51,599 bases of DNA from Prolixibacteraceae bacterium (GTDB taxonomy: Bacteria; Bacteroidota; Bacteroidia; Bacteroidales; Prolixibacteraceae). How positions within the stretch are numbered: the first letter of the stretch is position 1; the number at the start of each line of letters is the position of its first letter. The notes beneath the pieces are model-generated. The model did no database searches, was not told the DNA's origin, and saw nothing but the letters and a program-made list of their open reading frames with translations. The translations under genes were made by a program, and so were the position numbers. The stretch is from positions 1 to 51,599 of the forward strand of contig JANQII010000321.1 of NCBI GenBank assembly GCA_028282195.1, written 5' to 3'. This document shows, piece after piece, positions 1 through 8,928 of this stretch.

Positions 1-150
1 AAAAAAAGTGTCACCATTCATGACATTAGCAAATAGTACTATTTTATACAATTACAGCCATTTTCAGCTTCTAACTTTAAACAAGTTCATAATATAAAAC
101 ACAGATACAACATTGAGTATTTTGCAATACATTCAAGTTATTCTGCAATT

Positions 151-175
151 GGGCAAAGCACGCATTTCTTTGCCC
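151..175 (-). terminator. hairpin downstream of pgl
   Basis: Inverted repeat GGGCAAAG / CTTTGCCC (151-158 and 168-175) with a 9-nt loop, 14 bases after the pgl stop on the minus strand. The position suits a transcription end for zwf-pgl, but there is no strong T-tract after it, so it may only be a 3' stabilising hairpin. The remaining bases 1-150 show no gene. Confidence 0.45.
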
Positions 176-188
176 ATTGCTTTTGCCA

Positions 189-917
189 TTAACTAATTTT
201 AGATGCGGCTTTTTGGTCAAGAAAAAAAGCGATCTCTCCTTTTTCTGGTTCAATGTGATAAGCAGGTAGTTTTTTAGCTTTTTTCAGGTTATTCATAATT
301 TCTGAAACACGCTTAGCTTTTGGCTTCCCTGTAATTAAGAAAAATACCCTGTTCGCATTATTTAGAACCTGACCAGTTAACGTAATTCGTTCTTGCCCGG
401 TTTCAGGATGAGTTGCCACTGCGCAAATTTCATCAGACTTAAGCAATTTCATCTCGTGAGGAAAGATCGAAGCTGTATGGCCATCACTTCCCATACCAAG
501 AATAATTAAATCAAAAATTGGCCAATCATTTCTTTCGTTAAGATTTGATTGGATTTGCCTGATATAGTCTTGACAAGCTTCTTCTGGAAGCAGTTCCCCT
601 TTAATGCGATGAACCTGGCTTTCATCAATTGGTATTTTTGAAAACAGGAATTCTTTGGTCATCCTGTAATTGCTCTCTTCGCTGGTAGGAGGAACACAAC
701 GTTCATCTCCCCACCAGAAATGAATCCGTTCCCAGGGAATTTTTTTATTAAAGTCACGGGCGAGGATTTCGAAGAGGAGTTTTGGGGTTTTACCACCCGA
801 AAGAGCGATGTCGAACCTTTGCCTGGTGCTTGTAACCATTTGATAGAACTCAAAAGCAAATGCTGAAGCTACACTTTCAGCATTTTCAAAAATTTTAACT
901 TCTTTTGATTCAGTCAT
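189..917 (-). CDS. pgl: 6-phosphogluconolactonase (DevB/Pgl family)
   Basis: Hydrolyses 6-phosphogluconolactone to 6-phosphogluconate in the cytoplasmic oxidative pentose phosphate pathway. The protein (242 aa from the chosen start) carries the family's sugar-phosphate isomerase-like fold signatures: ALSGGKTPKLLFE near the N-terminus, the WWGDERCVPP segment, ESNYRM, and GMGSDGHTASIFP in the middle. I chose the ATG at 917 (MTESKEVK) because the longer open frame from 968 overlaps the end of zwf and adds a non-conserved leader. It follows zwf by 38 bases on the same strand, so the two consecutive pathway enzymes are probably one operon. Assignment is by family motifs and context; little doubt. 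Confidence 0.95.
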   Translation of the reverse strand: MTESKEVKIFENAESVASAFAFEFYQMVTSTRQRFDIALSGGKTPKLLFEILARDFNKKIPWERIHFWWGDERCVPPTSEESNYRMTKEFLFSKIPIDESQVHRIKGELLPEEACQDYIRQIQSNLNERNDWPIFDLIILGMGSDGHTASIFPHEMKLLKSDEICAVATHPETGQERITLTGQVLNNANRVFFLITGKPKAKRVSEIMNNLKKAKKLPAYHIEPEKGEIAFFLDQKAASKIS

Positions 918-955
918 AAGCCGGTTTTTTATTAAATGTAAAGTTACTTGAAAAC

Positions 956-2455
956 TTATAATTCGCAATAATTTCCGTCGTCAGTTAAATTTTTGCAAGG
1001 GTACCTCCAGGTACCTGTTTCCACCAAATCATCTGCTACATCTGGTCCCCAGGAACCTGCAGGGTATCCGTAAACAGGGATATCCGAATTGTTTTTCCAC
1101 GCGTTTAAAATAGGTTGAACATACTCCCAGGTCTTTTCTACAGCATCACCACGTGAATATAAGGTTGCATCACCCTGCATGCAATCAAGCAATAAGCGTT
1201 CGTAGGCAGATGGTAAATGTTTATCTGCCAGGTCAGAATAATGAAAATCCATATTGACCGTTTGTACATTAAAACCTGCACCTGGAACTTTCATGCCAAA
1301 CTTTAGTAAAATACCTTCATCTGGTTGTATGCGGATGACCATTTGATTTCCAGCATCAATCGAAAAAGGAGTTTGTCCAAATAAATGCATGGGTGGTTTT
1401 TTAAAATGAATCACTACTTCAGTGACACGGGTGGGTAGTTTCTTCCCTGTCCGAATATAAAAGGGCACGCCGCTCCATCTCCAGTTATCAATGAAAAACT
1501 TCATCCCGAAAAAAGTTTCTGTACGACTTTCGGTATCAACACCTTTTTCCTGGCGGTATCCTTTAACGGGTTCACCTTTTATTTTCGATTCAATGTACTG
1601 TCCTCGAATTACCTGGCTTGCAACATCGTCTTCAGTGAGAGGCCTGAGTGATTGAAAAACTTTCAAAACCTCATTACGTATCGCATCAGCTTCAATTACA
1701 ACCGGAGGTTCCATTGCAACAAAACCAACCAGCTGCATTAAATGGTTTTGAACCATGTCACGCATAGCCCCTGAATGATCATAGTATCCACCACGGTCTT
1801 CAACCCCAAGACTTTCAGCAGAAGTAATTTCAACATGTTGAATAAAATTATGATTCCAGATTGGTTCAAAAATCCCATTTGAAAAACGGGTGACCAGCAT
1901 GTTTTGTACGGTTTCTTTTCCGAGGTAGTGGTCAATTCGGTAAATCTGATCTTCATCAAAATAATTGAGCAGGTTTTTATTGAGTTCTTTTGCAGTTTCC
2001 AGATTAGTTCCAAAAGGTTTTTCAACAATAAGCCTTCGAAAACCATCATTGGGTTTATTTAAGCCAACATTAGAGAGGTTTGCCGGGATAATTTCGTATA
2101 GAGAGGGTGGGGTTGATAAATAGAAAATATAGTTTTCAGCAATTGAATTGGCTTTTGCAATTGATGTTAAACGATCATGCAGAATCGGATATTCATAAGA
2201 TTCAGATGTGCTTAGTGGTTGATAATAAAGCATATCCAGGAATGCGTCCAATTCACTATTGGTTGGTAAAAATTCCTTCATTCGACTACGGAATTCTTCA
2301 TCGGATAAATTTGTACGGCTTACTCCAAGCACTGCAAATTGTTCTGGCAATAGCTTTTGTTTATAAAGAGCATAAAGCGCAGGCACCAATTTTCGTTTGG
2401 TCAGGTCTCCGGATGCACCAAAAATTACCAAAATATGGGGGTCAATATTCTTCAT
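956..2455 (-). CDS. zwf: glucose-6-phosphate 1-dehydrogenase
   Basis: Oxidises glucose 6-phosphate to 6-phosphogluconolactone with NADP+, the entry step of the oxidative pentose phosphate pathway. The 499-aa length is normal for the family. The N-terminus has the dinucleotide-binding motif GASGDLTKRKL, and the middle has the active-site signature RIDHYLGKETVQN with its catalytic His and substrate-binding Lys; further typical blocks are VEKPFGTNLETA and FYIRTGKKLP. It is immediately upstream of pgl on the minus strand, which makes a two-gene pathway operon. The start MKNIDPHILVIFGASGDL places the nucleotide-binding loop at the expected distance from the N-terminus. Confidence 0.97.
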   Translation of the reverse strand: MKNIDPHILVIFGASGDLTKRKLVPALYALYKQKLLPEQFAVLGVSRTNLSDEEFRSRMKEFLPTNSELDAFLDMLYYQPLSTSESYEYPILHDRLTSIAKANSIAENYIFYLSTPPSLYEIIPANLSNVGLNKPNDGFRRLIVEKPFGTNLETAKELNKNLLNYFDEDQIYRIDHYLGKETVQNMLVTRFSNGIFEPIWNHNFIQHVEITSAESLGVEDRGGYYDHSGAMRDMVQNHLMQLVGFVAMEPPVVIEADAIRNEVLKVFQSLRPLTEDDVASQVIRGQYIESKIKGEPVKGYRQEKGVDTESRTETFFGMKFFIDNWRWSGVPFYIRTGKKLPTRVTEVVIHFKKPPMHLFGQTPFSIDAGNQMVIRIQPDEGILLKFGMKVPGAGFNVQTVNMDFHYSDLADKHLPSAYERLLLDCMQGDATLYSRGDAVEKTWEYVQPILNAWKNNSDIPVYGYPAGSWGPDVADDLVETGTWRYPCKNLTDDGNYCEL

Positions 2456-2515
2456 GGTTCAAACTTTTTTTGATAGAACAAGCAATTGTCTTTTAGGTTT
2501 TATAAAAGCTGGCTT

Positions 2516-3142
2516 TTACAGGTTGAATGAATCAACCAGGTAAGCAATAAGTTGGTCATCGTAGTTGAAAAAAATAATCTTATATTCTTTCACCTTTTCT
2601 TCAGAATAAAAATCAGCAAAAACATTTGATTGATCAACTTTCTTTATTTGAATTTGAGTAGAAAAGTGAACACCTGGAATTCCAGCTGCTTTATAAACGG
2701 CTTCTTTCACACACCAGAAAAGAGCCAGTCCATTTTCATATTTTGATGCAAGTTCCAGCTCTTCATCATTCATGAATTTGTGTGCGACTTTCCGAAAATC
2801 ACGATCAGTACTTTCTATATCTAAGCCAACAGCATGATTTTTGTGTAACAAAACGCCAGCCAGTTTATTTGAGTGGCTTATACTAACATGTTGGTATTTA
2901 CTATGCTTAATTGTTGGTTGATTATTTTGGTTGTAATTCACAGAAATGTCCTGACAACCTATATGCTTTAGTATAAGACGAACCGCAAGCCACTCTTTTT
3001 GCCGTTTCGAATTTTTAAGTTTTTGGAAACCTTCCCCAAAATCAATTTCTGAACATTCTTCCAGCAATGAGTCAACATCCTCTTTAATTTCCCAAAGAAC
3101 AAGCAGCCCATCTTTAAATTCTATTTCTTTTAACAATGGCAT
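2516..3142 (-). CDS. 4'-phosphopantetheinyl transferase superfamily protein
   Basis: Likely transfers the phosphopantetheine arm of CoA to a carrier protein (Sfp/HetI/AcpT type). The C-terminal half carries the superfamily core: SISHSNKLAGVL, then GLDIESTDRDFRKVAHKF with the Mg-binding acidic residues, then FWCVKEAVYKAAG with the catalytic WxxKEA motif. At about 208 aa it is the usual size. I chose the start MPLLKEIEF at 3142, which overlaps the end of gldD by a few bases and suggests translational coupling. A PPTase next to gldD/gldE recurs in Bacteroidetes genomes, but the carrier-protein partner cannot be read from this window. Confidence 0.88.
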   Translation of the reverse strand: MPLLKEIEFKDGLLVLWEIKEDVDSLLEECSEIDFGEGFQKLKNSKRQKEWLAVRLILKHIGCQDISVNYNQNNQPTIKHSKYQHVSISHSNKLAGVLLHKNHAVGLDIESTDRDFRKVAHKFMNDEELELASKYENGLALFWCVKEAVYKAAGIPGVHFSTQIQIKKVDQSNVFADFYSEEKVKEYKIIFFNYDDQLIAYLVDSFNL

Positions 3143-3143
3143 A

Positions 3144-3719
3144 TTAGTTTTTCCAGCTGGCTGATTCAATTAAATGTACAATATCGGGTCGTAAAAAATC
3201 GATGACGGGGCGAATGGAATCAATATTCGGTATTTCACGGATGTAAAGTGCACCCCTTAAAAAATGTTTGCTGCTATCGGTTAAAAAGAATTGAATTGGA
3301 GAAGCAGCGTTACCATCAATAAGATATATTGTACCGTAAACATTTTTTTCAGGATTTACATAAACCTGCTCATCAATCGCATCAGCTTTAATGCTGTGTT
3401 TATAAGCCAGCGAACGTGATTCTTCAGTAAGTATATTCAAATTATTTTCAACATGTTTGTAGCTGATATGTATTTCTGCATTATTGTTTTGAATTTCAAT
3501 ATTCCCCCAGTAAAGTTCCGGACCAGCCTGTGTGTCAGGAATTAGCTTGCTGTATTTAGGAATATTGAATTGATAAGGGAAATCATAATCAATGTGCTGA
3601 TATACTTTTTCCGGGAAACTAATCCGGTAATATCCACGAGGTTTTGGGACATACTCTTTTTTACAGGCTGCAAAAAAAAATGCGATTGTTAGTAGTAGAA
3701 GAAAACTTTTTCTGACCAT
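3144..3719 (-). CDS. gldD: gliding motility lipoprotein GldD
   Basis: Predicted lipoprotein of the Bacteroidetes gliding/T9SS-associated set. The start MVRKSFLLLLTIAFFFAAC gives a clean type II signal peptide with lipid-anchored Cys19; the longer frame from 3782 adds a leader that would bury the signal and overlap gldE. The mature part begins KKEYVPKPRGYYRISFPEK, which resembles GldD proteins, and the length (about 191 aa) fits. It lies 10 bases after gldE and just before the phosphopantetheinyl transferase on the same strand, the arrangement known from gliding flavobacteria. GldD is needed for gliding in Flavobacterium; its biochemical role is unknown, and possession alone does not prove motility here. 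Confidence 0.87.
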   Translation of the reverse strand: MVRKSFLLLLTIAFFFAACKKEYVPKPRGYYRISFPEKVYQHIDYDFPYQFNIPKYSKLIPDTQAGPELYWGNIEIQNNNAEIHISYKHVENNLNILTEESRSLAYKHSIKADAIDEQVYVNPEKNVYGTIYLIDGNAASPIQFFLTDSSKHFLRGALYIREIPNIDSIRPVIDFLRPDIVHLIESASWKN

Positions 3720-3729
3720 TCTTTCAGGA

Positions 3730-5049
3730 CTATAAAATTTCGACCTTAATTTTTTTGATGCGGCGATTATCAACTGCTTCAATAGAGAAAACGAAATTTT
3801 CGCATTTTATTTTCTCATGTATTGAAGGAATTTCACCTTTTAATTCAAGAATCAACCCCGCAAGGGTATCTGCATCTCCTTTGTGATCATCAAAAACATG
3901 GTCGTTACTTTCGGTTACCCGATAAAAATCATTAAGCATTATTTTACCATCAAACAGGAATTTATTAGCGGTGATTTTTGTATAGTAGTTTTCATCGTCG
4001 TCAAATTCGTCAGCAATATCTCCCACAATTTCTTCTAAAATATCCTCAAGTGTAACAATTCCGGAACTTCCCCCATATTCATCAACTACGATAGCCATAT
4101 GTACTTTGTTTTTTTGAAATTCTTCCAGAAGGTCATCAATCTTTTTGGTTTCAGGTACATAAAATGGAGGTCGAATAATGGTTTGCCACCGGAATTTTTC
4201 TTTTTTATGAATATGTGGTAATAAATCTTTTATGTATAGTATTCCCCGAATTTGGTCAAAGGTTTCTGAGTAAACGGGAATGCGTGAGTAACCGGAATCG
4301 TTGATAATATTAATTACTTTTTCAAATGAAGCTTTTAATTCAAGAGCCATGACATCTACACGGGGACGCATAATTTCAGCAACATCTTTATTCCCAAACT
4401 TTACAATGCCTTCTAAAATCTCTTTGTCTTCAGAGATCTCCTGATCGGAAGTAAGCTCTAAAGCCTGAGAAAGTTCATCAACTGAAATATTTTGCGAATG
4501 CTTTTGAATCCGTTTATTTACAAATGAAGTGGAGTAAATTAATATCGAGTTCAACGGCCTGAAAAGATGTTCCAATATATTTAAGGGCATTGCCATTAGT
4601 TTTGCAAAATGCATTGAGTGGCGGGTAGCATAAACTTTCGGAATAATTTCGCCAAAAAGAAGAAGAAAGAAAGTAATTACAATAACATTGAAAATAAAGC
4701 CAATTGTTGGTGTAGAAGAAAAATCGATAATCATGTTAGAAGTATAGGCTGTAAGAATTACGATACCTACATTTACAAAATTATTAGCCACCAAAATAGT
4801 GGCTAATAATTTTTCAGGGTGGCTCAAATTATTTAATGTCAAACGACTGTTTTTGTCATTGCTATCTTTCAGCTTGTTCTTGTCATTAGCTGCAAGCGAA
4901 AAATAAGCGACTTCTGAGCCAGAGATTAGCGCTGAAGAAATCAGTAATAAAATAATCAGAAATAAACTGAATAAAACTGTAATTGAAAATGGATAAACCT
5001 GTATATCCCAACTAAAAACGGCTAAATTCGGTAAAGGGTCTGTTTCCAA
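3730..5049 (-). CDS. gldE: gliding motility-associated protein GldE (CNNM/CorC family)
   Basis: Inner-membrane protein of the HlyC/CorC (CNNM) family. The N-terminal third is hydrophobic (DUF21-type transmembrane region with SGSEVAYFSLAAND and FGEIIPKVYATRHS), followed by paired CBS domains (EIMRPRVDVMAL; VVDEYGGSSGIVTLEDILEEIVG) and a C-terminal CorC_HlyC domain, about 439 aa in total. The family is linked to Mg2+/metal transport; in Bacteroidetes the gldD-adjacent member is called GldE. It sits between ssb (19 bases upstream) and gldD (10 bases downstream), an operon-like run. The GldE name rests on this synteny; the transported ion is not established. Confidence 0.88.
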   Translation of the reverse strand: METDPLPNLAVFSWDIQVYPFSITVLFSLFLIILLLISSALISGSEVAYFSLAANDKNKLKDSNDKNSRLTLNNLSHPEKLLATILVANNFVNVGIVILTAYTSNMIIDFSSTPTIGFIFNVIVITFFLLLFGEIIPKVYATRHSMHFAKLMAMPLNILEHLFRPLNSILIYSTSFVNKRIQKHSQNISVDELSQALELTSDQEISEDKEILEGIVKFGNKDVAEIMRPRVDVMALELKASFEKVINIINDSGYSRIPVYSETFDQIRGILYIKDLLPHIHKKEKFRWQTIIRPPFYVPETKKIDDLLEEFQKNKVHMAIVVDEYGGSSGIVTLEDILEEIVGDIADEFDDDENYYTKITANKFLFDGKIMLNDFYRVTESNDHVFDDHKGDADTLAGLILELKGEIPSIHEKIKCENFVFSIEAVDNRRIKKIKVEIL

Positions 5050-5068
5050 TTATTTTTTGTTTTAATTA

Positions 5069-5509
5069 CTAAAATGGGAGATCATCTTCTTCAGACTGCT
5101 GATAATCGGGTTCATTTACACTATCAGCAGGTTCGTTTTGGGCGGCAGGCTGATTTGACTCAGCATTGTTCCCACCACTAGGCCTGCCACCAAGCATTTC
5201 CATGTTATCCACGTAAATCTCGGTCGTGTAACGCTTGTTCCCTTCTTTGTCATCCCAGGAACGAGTTCTTATTCTGCCTTCAAGGTAAAGTTTGTCGCCT
5301 TTTTTGACATACTTTTCAACCACATCGGCTAAACCCCTCCAAACAACAATGTTGTGCCACTCAGTAGTGGTAACACGTTCTCCGTTTTTAGCGTTGTAGC
5401 TTTCTGAGGTGGCAAGGGGAAAATTTGCTACTGCAACGCCTTTGTCAAGATGTCTGACTTCGGGATCACGTCCTACGTTACCAATTAAAATTACTTTGTT
5501 TACTGACAT
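5069..5509 (-). CDS. ssb: single-stranded DNA-binding protein
   Basis: Binds single-stranded DNA in replication, recombination and repair. The N-terminal OB fold is clear (MSVNKVILIGNVGRDPEVR, then TTTEWHNIVVWRGLADVVEKYVKKGD and YLEGRIRTRSW). A glycine/asparagine-rich linker leads to the acidic C-terminal tip EEDDLPF, which in the family docks partner proteins. The 146-aa length is usual. It is the first gene of an apparent minus-strand run ssb-gldE-gldD-PPTase, downstream of mutY. Confidence 0.97.
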   Translation of the reverse strand: MSVNKVILIGNVGRDPEVRHLDKGVAVANFPLATSESYNAKNGERVTTTEWHNIVVWRGLADVVEKYVKKGDKLYLEGRIRTRSWDDKEGNKRYTTEIYVDNMEMLGGRPSGGNNAESNQPAAQNEPADSVNEPDYQQSEEDDLPF

Positions 5510-5639
5510 AATAGTGACTTTTAAAATTAATCAACATTAAAATTACAATTTTTCACCCTTGTTTTTAAAGAATTAACGATAGTTTTTGATGGATTCACCA
5601 AATTAATGCCAAAAAATTGCATTTTTGTCAATGAATTGA

Positions 5640-6698
5640 TCAAAACCAGTTCGTATTGTTAAGTTCTCTTTCTATTAATCTGGGGACAGCAAAGTTAAAA
5701 ATATCTTCCTTATTAACTTTAATCCAACCATTGGGAATTACTTTTTCTTCAGTAATTTCAATATAAATGAATTTATAGTGGATATGTTGGTGGCTTAAGA
5801 TATGTTTTCGCCAATCAGTTTCTTTTATTAAAATGAAAGATTTAGGATTTAGACTTGTTGGAATAGTATCAATAATTTTTTGGGTTGATGATCTTTTTTC
5901 AGACTCAATCATTGGAAATTCGTGGAGGTTCTTCCAAATGTCATTTTCTGTTCTTTTTTTAATGAACGTATTTTGTCCTGATTTGAGCACGAAGTAATTG
6001 AAATATCTATTTTTAACTTTCGTTTTTCCTTTTTTAACCGGGAATTTTTCAACTTCGTCAATTTGTTTAGCTATACAATTAATAATTAGAGGACAGTTTT
6101 CACAGTCTGGATTTTTAGGAGTACAAAGCAAAGCGCCGAACTCCATTACAGCCTGGTTATATATTCCGGGTTGGTGCACATCCATATTCTCATCAGCGAT
6201 TTTTTGGAATATTTTTTTCCCGTTTGAAGAATCAATTGGCTCATCAATTCCAAAAAAACGAGCTAACACCCTGTAAACATTTCCATCAACAGCAGCATGT
6301 GGTATATTGAAAGCCATCGATGCAATAGCAGCAGCTGTATATTCGCCAATGCCTTTTAACGAGAGTAGTTTTTTAAAGGAGTTTGGAAATTCCCCATTGT
6401 ACTTATGTACAATTTCTTTAGATGTGTAATGCAGGTTGCGTGCCCTTGAATAATATCCGAGCCCTTGCCATAACTTTAAAATTTCGTCTTCAGGTGCTTG
6501 AGCTAACTTCTCAACTGTTGGATATTTTTCAGCAAATTTTAAAAAATAAGAAGTTCCCTGAGCAATTCGGGTCTGTTGCAAAATGATTTCAGATAACCAA
6601 ATTAAATATGGATTTTTGTTTTCACGCCACGGTAAATCACGTTTATTTTGATTATACCAATTGATAATTTTTGTTGTAAAATCGCTTTTTTTCGCCAT
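5640..6698 (-). CDS. mutY: A/G-specific adenine glycosylase
   Basis: Removes adenine mispaired with 8-oxoguanine. The key residues are all present: catalytic Glu37 in WLSEIILQQTR, the helix-hairpin-helix LKGIGEYTAAAI (about 114-125), catalytic Asp138 in AVDGNVYRV, and a [4Fe-4S] cluster with Cys192, Cys199, Cys202 and Cys208 in the C-x6-C-x2-C-x5-C pattern. A shorter C-terminal NUDIX-like region (about 230-350) would read 8-oxoG. At 352 aa it is normal. It is divergent from HU with 130 bases between. Confidence 0.96.
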   Translation of the reverse strand: MAKKSDFTTKIINWYNQNKRDLPWRENKNPYLIWLSEIILQQTRIAQGTSYFLKFAEKYPTVEKLAQAPEDEILKLWQGLGYYSRARNLHYTSKEIVHKYNGEFPNSFKKLLSLKGIGEYTAAAIASMAFNIPHAAVDGNVYRVLARFFGIDEPIDSSNGKKIFQKIADENMDVHQPGIYNQAVMEFGALLCTPKNPDCENCPLIINCIAKQIDEVEKFPVKKGKTKVKNRYFNYFVLKSGQNTFIKKRTENDIWKNLHEFPMIESEKRSSTQKIIDTIPTSLNPKSFILIKETDWRKHILSHQHIHYKFIYIEITEEKVIPNGWIKVNKEDIFNFAVPRLIERELNNTNWF

Positions 6699-6768
6699 AA
6701 CTGCTTTAGAATCTTCATGAATTACAAAAATAATTCATTTCAGATGTTTATAGTTTTTAAATAATTTT

Positions 6769-6776
6769 TATTTTTG
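6769..6776 (+). promoter_or_regulatory. -7 element of the HU gene promoter
   Basis: TATTTTTG matches the Bacteroidetes -7 consensus TAnnTTTG exactly. It lies 52 bases before the HU start codon in an AT-rich stretch between the divergent mutY and HU genes; a T-rich -33 region precedes it. Confidence 0.6.
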
Positions 6777-6828
6777 CACACCGATTTATACGAAATTATA
6801 ATTTATTGAAAACTAAATATTTTAAGAG

Positions 6829-7116
6829 ATGACTAAAGCAGATATCGTTAATGAGATTAGCAAAAACACTGGGATTGAAAAAGTAACTGTTCAAAAAACT
6901 GTTGAAGCTTTTATGGAAACCGTAAAAGATTCTTTGACAGATGGTAAGAATGTTTATCTTCGTGGATTTGGTAGTTTTATTGTAAAAAAACGCGCTGAAA
7001 AAACAGCCAGGAATATTTCTAAAAATACAACGATTATCATCCCTGAGCATTTTATTCCAGCTTTTAAGCCTGCGAAAACTTTCGTAGCTCAGGTAAAAGA
7101 ACAAATTAAAAAATAA
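6829..7116 (+). CDS. HU/IHF family DNA-binding protein
   Basis: Small basic nucleoid protein (95 aa) that bends DNA as a dimer. The sequence follows the family from MTKADIVNEISKNTGI through the signature GKNVYLRGFGSFIVKKRAEKTARN to the C-terminal FKPAKTFVAQVKEQ; the beta-arm region (about 60-75) has the expected basic residues and a Pro. It is followed after 4 bases by the COX24-like micro-gene and then RNase G. It has its own promoter-like -7 element 52 bases upstream. Confidence 0.96.
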   Translation: MTKADIVNEISKNTGIEKVTVQKTVEAFMETVKDSLTDGKNVYLRGFGSFIVKKRAEKTARNISKNTTIIIPEHFIPAFKPAKTFVAQVKEQIKK

Positions 7117-7120
7117 AGTT

Positions 7121-7213
7121 ATGCCAAGCGGAAAGAAAAGAAAAAGACATAAGATGGCAACGCACAAGCGTAAAAAAAGACTTCGTAAAAATCGTCATAA
7201 GAAGAAGAAGTAA
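7121..7213 (+). CDS. 30-residue AURKAIP1/COX24-domain (mS38-like) ribosomal protein
   Basis: A complete 30-codon reading frame starting 4 bases after the HU stop. It begins MPSGKKRKRHKMATHKRKKR and ends in a lysine run; it is almost entirely Lys, Arg and His. The KRxRHKMxxHKRKKRxRKxR pattern is that of the AURKAIP1/COX24 domain, known as mitochondrial small-subunit protein mS38 and its short bacterial counterparts. The very tight spacing to HU and the position before RNase G, both conserved in Bacteroidetes as far as I know, support a real gene. Binding to 16S rRNA is inferred from the family. It is easily missed by gene callers because of its size. Confidence 0.85.
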   Translation: MPSGKKRKRHKMATHKRKKRLRKNRHKKKK

Positions 7214-7254
7214 TTTTTTACTTTTTTAGCGTTAGCTATTAAAAAATATCATGG

Positions 7255-7288
7255 TTAAACCTAAAGTGCTTTTGTGCTTTAGGTTTAA
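7255..7288 (+). terminator. strong hairpin between COX24-like gene and rng
   Basis: Perfect 12-bp inverted repeat (7255-7266 TTAAACCTAAAG, 7277-7288 CTTTAGGTTTAA) with a 10-nt loop. It lies after the HU/COX24 unit and 52 bases before rng. The following T-tract is weak, so it may be a terminator, a processing site or an RNase G leader structure. Confidence 0.5.
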
Positions 7289-7340
7289 TCTGTTTAATGA
7301 CCATATAAAAACAGAAGCAAATTTTAATTAAAAAAACGTT

Positions 7341-8894
7341 GTGAGTAGCGATCTAATTATTGACGTCTCTCCATCAGAAGTTGTAATTGCATTACTGGAA
7401 AACAAGCGACTGGTTGAGCTGGCCAGAGAAAAAAGCGGAGCAAAATTTGCAGTTGGTGACATTTATTTAGCCAGGGTAAAAAAAATAATGCCGAGCTTAA
7501 ATGCTGCTTTCATCGACGTTGGATATGAAAAAGATGCTTTTTTGCATTACCTCGATATGGGGCCGCAATTTTCGACTTTAAATAAGTTTATGAAAATTGC
7601 AAGTTCTAGGAAAAACCGTATTTCTTCCCTGTCTAAAATCCACTCCGAAAAAGATATAGACAAAGAAGGAAAGATTACGGATGTATTGAAAGCCGGGCAA
7701 AATATTTTGGTGCAGGTAGCCAAAGAACCCATCTCAACAAAAGGCCCGAGATTGACATCCGAACTTTCTGTTGCCGGAAGAAATTTAGTTTTAATGCCGT
7801 TTAGTGAGAAAATTAGTATTTCTCAAAAAATTAGTTCTATTGAAGAAAAGAACAGGCTGAAAAAACTTATTCAGAGCATTAAACCTAAAAAGTACGGTGT
7901 TATTGTCCGAACGGTAGCCGAAGGGAAACGAGTTGCTGAGTTAGATCAGGAATTAAGAAAACTGGTCGCAAAGTTTGAAACAATCTTCCAAAAATTGAAG
8001 AAACCAATTGCTACCCCTTCTTTGATTATTGGAGAGTTAGACCGGACATCAGCTTTATTGAGGGACATTTATAATCCAAATTTCAACAGTATCATTGTTA
8101 ATGATACTGCTGTGGCCGATGAAATAACAGAGTATCTGGGAACGATTGACCCTGAAAAGAAGAAGATTGTCAAAAATTATAAAGGCGGACAGCCAATTTT
8201 TGACCATTTTGGGGTTGAGAAACAAATCAAAGCATCGTTTGGTAAGACTGTTTCGTTTAAAAATGGGGCATACCTGATTATTGAACACACTGAAGCTTTT
8301 CATGTTATTGATGTGAACAGTGGAAACCGCTCTAAAGCGGGAGTTGATCAAGAAACAAATGCCCTTGAAGTAAATCTGGCAGCAGCCGATGAGATTGCAC
8401 GACAGTTACGATTGAGAGACATGGGCGGTATTATTGTTATCGATTTTATCGATATGCATAATACTGAAAACCGGCAAAAGGTTTATGAGCGCATGAAGGA
8501 GTCGATGGGTGTTGATCGTACCAAGCATAACATACTTCCGTTAAGTAAGTTCTGCTTGATGCAAATCACTCGTCAGCGGGTAAGACCTGAGGAACATATT
8601 GATACCGCTGAAGTATGCCCGTCTTGTAAAGGAACAGGAAAAGTGACTCCAACGATTCTTTTTACTGATGAACTTAGCAATAAGGTCAAGTATATTTTTA
8701 AAGACCTTCACAAGAAGAGTCTGACTTTAAAAGTTCATCCTTATGTAGCAGCCTATTTAACCAAAGGATTTCGATCTATTAGAAGAAAGTGGGCGCTTAA
8801 ATACATGAAACGAATTCAGATTGAAAGTGCTAATTCCCTCGGTTTTTTGGAGTACCACTTTTATGATGAGAACCTGGAAGAAATTATTCTTTAA
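7341..8894 (+). CDS. rng: ribonuclease G/E family endoribonuclease
   Basis: Endoribonuclease for rRNA maturation and mRNA decay. It has an S1 RNA-binding region (about 38-130; VGDIYLARVKKIMPSLNAAF), the catalytic domain with Mg-binding Asp324 in VIDVNSG and Asp368 in VIDFIDMHN, and the Zn-link CPSCKGTG (Cys426, Cys429) that joins the dimer. At 517 aa it is RNase G-sized and lacks the long degradosome scaffold of enteric RNase E. The start codon is GTG (MSSDLIIDVSPSEV), in line with the family N-terminus. It follows HU and the COX24-like gene, the usual Bacteroidetes order. Confidence 0.95.
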   Translation: MSSDLIIDVSPSEVVIALLENKRLVELAREKSGAKFAVGDIYLARVKKIMPSLNAAFIDVGYEKDAFLHYLDMGPQFSTLNKFMKIASSRKNRISSLSKIHSEKDIDKEGKITDVLKAGQNILVQVAKEPISTKGPRLTSELSVAGRNLVLMPFSEKISISQKISSIEEKNRLKKLIQSIKPKKYGVIVRTVAEGKRVAELDQELRKLVAKFETIFQKLKKPIATPSLIIGELDRTSALLRDIYNPNFNSIIVNDTAVADEITEYLGTIDPEKKKIVKNYKGGQPIFDHFGVEKQIKASFGKTVSFKNGAYLIIEHTEAFHVIDVNSGNRSKAGVDQETNALEVNLAAADEIARQLRLRDMGGIIVIDFIDMHNTENRQKVYERMKESMGVDRTKHNILPLSKFCLMQITRQRVRPEEHIDTAEVCPSCKGTGKVTPTILFTDELSNKVKYIFKDLHKKSLTLKVHPYVAAYLTKGFRSIRRKWALKYMKRIQIESANSLGFLEYHFYDENLEEIIL

Positions 8895-8897
8895 TAT

Positions 8898-8928
8898 AAA
8901 TCCCGGACTTATGTTCGGGATTTTTTTG
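8898..8928 (+). terminator. intrinsic terminator after rng
   Basis: Stem AATCCCGGAC / GTTCGGGATT with a TTAT loop followed by a run of seven T, starting 4 bases after the rng stop. A textbook Rho-independent terminator. Confidence 0.85.

Noticed and set aside
6796-7167. A 123-codon minus-strand frame across HU and the COX24-like gene
   Set aside because: It is antisense to two recognisable genes; its Phe/Asn-rich sequence is just the complement of Lys-rich codons.
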